Below are positions 5,092-7,208 of a stretch of DNA of 7,208 nucleotides, in pieces (within the stretch, counting starts at the first letter, position 1; each line of letters opens with the position of its first letter). Origin of the DNA: Alphaproteobacteria bacterium (GTDB lineage: Bacteria; Pseudomonadota; Alphaproteobacteria; Acetobacterales; Acetobacteraceae); assembly GCA_026225015.1 (NCBI GenBank), contig JAMFRY010000259.1, positions 1 to 7,208 on the forward strand, given 5' to 3'. Below the pieces are notes generated by a model, which was given only the letters and a program-made list of their open reading frames with translations, did not search any database and was not told where the DNA came from. Made by a program: the position numbers and the translations under genes.

Positions 5092-6021
5092 ATGGCGAAA
5101 AATAACGGATTTCGTGGCACAATCATTGTCGCCGTGCTGGTCGTGGTAGGGGCCATCGGCGCCTACATCTATTCCAACGCCCCGCTGGAACCGCCGGCGG
5201 CAGCGCCCAGTGCGGCGCCTGCCCCTGCCCCTGCCCGAATCGTGGCTAACACCGGCCCGCAATTCGATATTGTCCGGGTCGATTCATTAGGCAATGCCGT
5301 GATCGCCGGCCGTGCCGATGCCGGCGCCGTCGTGACGATCAAAGACGGAAATACCCTGCTCGGCATGGTCAGCGCGGATGACAGCGGCGCCTTCGCCTTT
5401 GTCCCCGGCGCCGCGCTGCCGCCAGGCGCGCATCAACTTACCCTTTCGGAAACGCTGCCCGATGGCGAGGTGATCCATGGAGAGACCAGCGCCTCGGTGA
5501 ATGTCGCTGCCAGTCCCACCGGCCAGTCTCTCACCGTTATTACCGGGCCTGCCGGCTCGCGGATCGTCTCCGGTCAGGGTCCGATTCCGGGCTCGCTTGG
5601 CATCGGTTCCGTCGATTACGACGCCAATGGCCATGCCGTCTTTTCCGGCACCGCGCCTGATGGCGACCGTATTTCGCTCTCCCTCGACAACGTGACGCTG
5701 GGCACCGCCGTAGCCGGGCCGGACGGACGCTGGTCGTTCAGCGCCAGCGTGCCCGCAAATAGCGGCATGCTTCAGATGACGGACGAAACCAGGCCCGGCA
5801 GCCCGCCGATTTCCGCGCCATTCGCGCTGGAAACGCTCAAAACCGCGATGGCCGAGGGCCATGTCGTCATTGCGCCAGGCCAGAATCTTTGGCTGATCGC
5901 CCGGCATATTTATGGGCACGGCATACTCTACACGCTGATCTACAGCGCCAATGCCAAAATCATCCGTAATCCGAACCTGATCTTCCCTGGGCAGGCGTTT
6001 GCGATTCCGGCGGCGAAGTAG
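5092..6021 (+). CDS. Membrane-anchored LysM protein with Ig-like domains
   Basis: A 309-residue protein probably facing the periplasm and binding peptidoglycan. One hydrophobic segment at about residues 10-27, with basic residues before it and no signal-peptidase-like site, points to a type II membrane anchor. An Ala/Pro linker follows (31-48). Two beta-rich, Ig-like segments come next, at about 57-138 and 168-225. They share a pattern: 'D..G.AV.SG.A..G' followed by 'G..LG...A...G.W.F'. The C-terminal LysM domain (256-306) contains VIAPGQNLWLIARHIYG and a closing NPNLIFPGQAFAIP. No catalytic domain is visible, so a scaffold or cell-wall-tethering role is inferred. Similar LysM proteins are widespread in alphaproteobacteria without assigned function. 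Spacing to the nearest purine-rich ribosome site is poor. The gene is single and converges on the LLM gene. Confidence 0.85.
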   Translation: MAKNNGFRGTIIVAVLVVVGAIGAYIYSNAPLEPPAAAPSAAPAPAPARIVANTGPQFDIVRVDSLGNAVIAGRADAGAVVTIKDGNTLLGMVSADDSGAFAFVPGAALPPGAHQLTLSETLPDGEVIHGETSASVNVAASPTGQSLTVITGPAGSRIVSGQGPIPGSLGIGSVDYDANGHAVFSGTAPDGDRISLSLDNVTLGTAVAGPDGRWSFSASVPANSGMLQMTDETRPGSPPISAPFALETLKTAMAEGHVVIAPGQNLWLIARHIYGHGILYTLIYSANAKIIRNPNLIFPGQAFAIPAAK

Positions 6022-6065
6022 GGGGTTAGGAGGCGTTGATGGGCTTCGCGCTCAACCCATCCTAC
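6018..6065. repeat. REP-like hairpin at a convergent gene junction
   Basis: GATGGG (6038-6043) pairs with CCCATC (6056-6061), and the flanking GTAGG (6018-6022) can pair with CCTAC (6061-6065). The right side reads like the common proteobacterial extragenic element ending in 'CTCAACCCATCCTACG'. It overlaps the LysM stop codon and lies 17 bases beyond the LLM stop, so it could act as a two-way terminator. No T-run is present. Confidence 0.45.
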
Positions 6066-6081
6066 GATTCCTACTGGATTT

Positions 6082-6981
6082 TCAGAGAGTTAGGACGTCG
6101 GCCAAAGCGCGGTATTGCGCCAGCGGCGGCGTCATGGTCGCGCTGCCTGGGTGCAAAACCTGTAGGCAAACATGGTCGGCGCCGGCGGCGTGGAATTGCT
6201 GCACCCGCGCGGCGATCTGCTCGGCCGACCCCCAGGCGAACAGGCTGTCGATCAGGCGATCGACCGCGCCGGTGATTTCCGGGTCGGAGAAGCCCAGGCG
6301 GCGCCAGTTATTCGCGTAATTGGGCATTACCAAGTAGGGCTCCACGGCCGTACGCGCCAACGCGCGTGCCTTGGCAGGATCGGTTTCAAGCACCACGCCA
6401 AGCTCGGGCGCCAGAAAAGCATCCGGGCCCAGAATTGCCCGCGCCTGCGCCGTGTGTTCGGGGGTGACCAGATAAGGATGCGCGCCGGCGGAGCGGCCGC
6501 GGGCCAATTCCAGCATTTTGGGACCCAAAGCCGCCAGGCAGCGCCGCTCGGCGGGCACACCGGCTCTGTCCAGCGCGTCGAGATAATCCTTCATGGCGCC
6601 GAGGGGCTTGCGATATTCCGTGCCGATCAGGGAGGCGTGGCTGACCCCGATGCCGAGCAGGGTGCGTTCATGGATTTCGGCAGGCTTGGCATTCCACCAA
6701 GCTGCGACATAGGCGGCATCCTGGCGGTAGATGTTGAGAATGCCGGTGGCGAATTTGATCTTTTGGGTGGCATGGAGCAGCCGTTCGATATCGCCCAGCA
6801 CGTCGCCGCCAACACCGCCCGGCACCCAGATCGCGCCATACCCCAGCGCCTCCACTTGCCTCGCGGCATCCGCGGCCAGGGCGGGATCACCAAAACGCAA
6901 TTCCATGGACCAGATGCCGACCCGGCCGAACCCTCGGCTGCGATCCTGCGTGGATTGAGAATTAGGTTGCGCAACGCTCAT
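6082..6981 (-). CDS. LLM-class flavin/F420-type oxidoreductase (MSMEG_4141-like)
   Basis: A luciferase-like monooxygenase-fold (TIM-barrel) oxidoreductase of 299 residues. It resembles the 'probable F420-dependent oxidoreductase, MSMEG_4141 family' in layout: an N-terminal VGIWSMELRFGD strand (22-33), LGYGAIWVPGG (46-56), the KFATGILNIY strand (about 76-85), LLGIGVSHASL (109-119) and a C-terminal AEQIAARVQQFHAAGADHVCLQVL (about 255-278) that is common to the LLM class. Substrate and cofactor cannot be read from the sequence; FMN is as likely as F420 because most alphaproteobacteria do not make F420. The ATG at 6981 (MSVAQPNSQ) is preferred; the frame continues to a TTG at 7047, but without support. 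The gene stands alone, convergent with the LysM gene and divergent from the psd-like gene. Confidence 0.87.
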   Translation of the reverse strand: MSVAQPNSQSTQDRSRGFGRVGIWSMELRFGDPALAADAARQVEALGYGAIWVPGGVGGDVLGDIERLLHATQKIKFATGILNIYRQDAAYVAAWWNAKPAEIHERTLLGIGVSHASLIGTEYRKPLGAMKDYLDALDRAGVPAERRCLAALGPKMLELARGRSAGAHPYLVTPEHTAQARAILGPDAFLAPELGVVLETDPAKARALARTAVEPYLVMPNYANNWRRLGFSDPEITGAVDRLIDSLFAWGSAEQIAARVQQFHAAGADHVCLQVLHPGSATMTPPLAQYRALADVLTL

Positions 6982-7099
6982 GAAATGCTCGCAGTTTGAT
7001 ATTCGGTTGAGTTTCAGATGCGGTGCTTTTGCAACTTCGTACCGCAATCGTCAAAGCTGGCTGGTTCTAAAACCTGAGCCGTTGCGCTAGACTCGGCGC
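6982..7099. promoter_or_regulatory. Divergent intergenic region between the LLM gene and psd
   Basis: 118 bases between two divergent starts, which must hold both promoters. TTGACG on the minus strand near 7050-7055 and TAGACT on the plus strand at 7088-7093 are promoter-like hexamers, but neither has a convincing partner at the right spacing. I see no operator or repeat here. Confidence 0.35.
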
Positions 7100-7208
7100 A
7101 TGAACATCGCCGAATCCGTCAAAACCGTCATCTCCCCGCCGCATAAAGCAGGATATCCCTTCATACTGGGCGGCATCGTCGTGGCTGTGCTCGGCCTGTT
7201 CCTGTGGA
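7100..7208 (+). CDS. psd: Probable phosphatidylserine decarboxylase, N-terminal fragment
   Basis: Only the first 36 codons are in the window: MNIAESVKTVISPPHKAGYP, then a hydrophobic stretch FILGGIVVAVLGLFLW. The pattern 'xSVKxVIxPxHxxGYPFI' followed by one membrane-associating helix is typical of the short, alphaproteobacterial type of phosphatidylserine decarboxylase proenzyme. That enzyme makes phosphatidylethanolamine at the inner membrane and self-cleaves to form a pyruvoyl cofactor. The cleavage site and catalytic residues would be far beyond the right edge, so the call rests on a short N-terminal match. The ATG at 7100 has no obvious ribosome site. It is divergent from the LLM gene. 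If not psd, it is another single-helix membrane protein. Confidence 0.68.
   Translation, partial: MNIAESVKTVISPPHKAGYPFILGGIVVAVLGLFLW

Noticed and set aside
4975..5262. 96-codon N-terminal extension of the LOG gene
   Set aside because: The added residues are basic and low-complexity, overlap the divergent LysM start, and are absent from LOG proteins, which begin near the FCGSS motif.
5287..5919. 210-codon minus-strand open frame opposite the LysM gene
   Set aside because: Antisense to a coherent LysM/Ig-like protein; composition is Gly/Arg/His-rich without recognisable structure.
6172..6999. 275-codon plus-strand open frame opposite the LLM gene
   Set aside because: Pure antisense shadow of a gene with clear family features; no domain, no ribosome site.

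Overview
The window looks like ordinary chromosomal core sequence from an alphaproteobacterium, possibly of the Rhodospirillales/Acetobacteraceae type; that finer placement is a weak guess. The evidence is a perfect GTTC-N7-GTTC SOS box upstream of recA (the alphaproteobacterial LexA target, not the enterobacterial one), an adjacent pstB-phoU-phoB run, and what appears to be the start of a phosphatidylserine decarboxylase gene. GC content is high, and every gene has a dense run of antisense shadow ORFs. I see no transposase, integrase, tRNA, rRNA, CRISPR array or phage gene.

Layout. At 1-407 (-) is the first 135 codons of recA, cut by the window edge. Positions 408-656 are a divergent regulatory region with a perfect LexA box. 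At 657-1106 (+) is a GtrA-family four-helix membrane protein. At 1115-3423 (-) is the phosphate operon pstB-phoU-phoB, preceded by a four-unit Pho box at 3447-3486; pstS, pstC, pstA and phoR are not here. Positions 3436-3682 have no gene but carry the Pho box and two strong palindromes. At 3683-4330 (-) is a single-cysteine Prx6-type peroxiredoxin, and at 4384-4974 (-) a LOG-family nucleotide phosphoribohydrolase. At 5092-6021 (+) is a membrane-anchored protein with two Ig-like segments and a C-terminal LysM domain. A REP-like hairpin sits at the convergent junction near 6018-6065. At 6082-6981 (-) is a luciferase-like (LLM) oxidoreductase, and at 7100-7208 (+) the truncated start of a probable psd.

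How the parts work together. Two stress regulons can be read from DNA sites. The SOS regulon is marked by the LexA box at recA, which may also reach gtrA. The Pho regulon is marked by the Pho box in front of pstB-phoU-phoB, where the response regulator PhoB would activate its own operon, PstB would power phosphate uptake and PhoU would signal phosphate sufficiency. The other genes are housekeeping or stress enzymes with no evident shared pathway. I did not find a convincing undescribed system. The best leads are regulatory: the very short distance from the Pho box to the pstB start, the LexA box shared by recA and gtrA, and the paired palindromes between prx and pstB.
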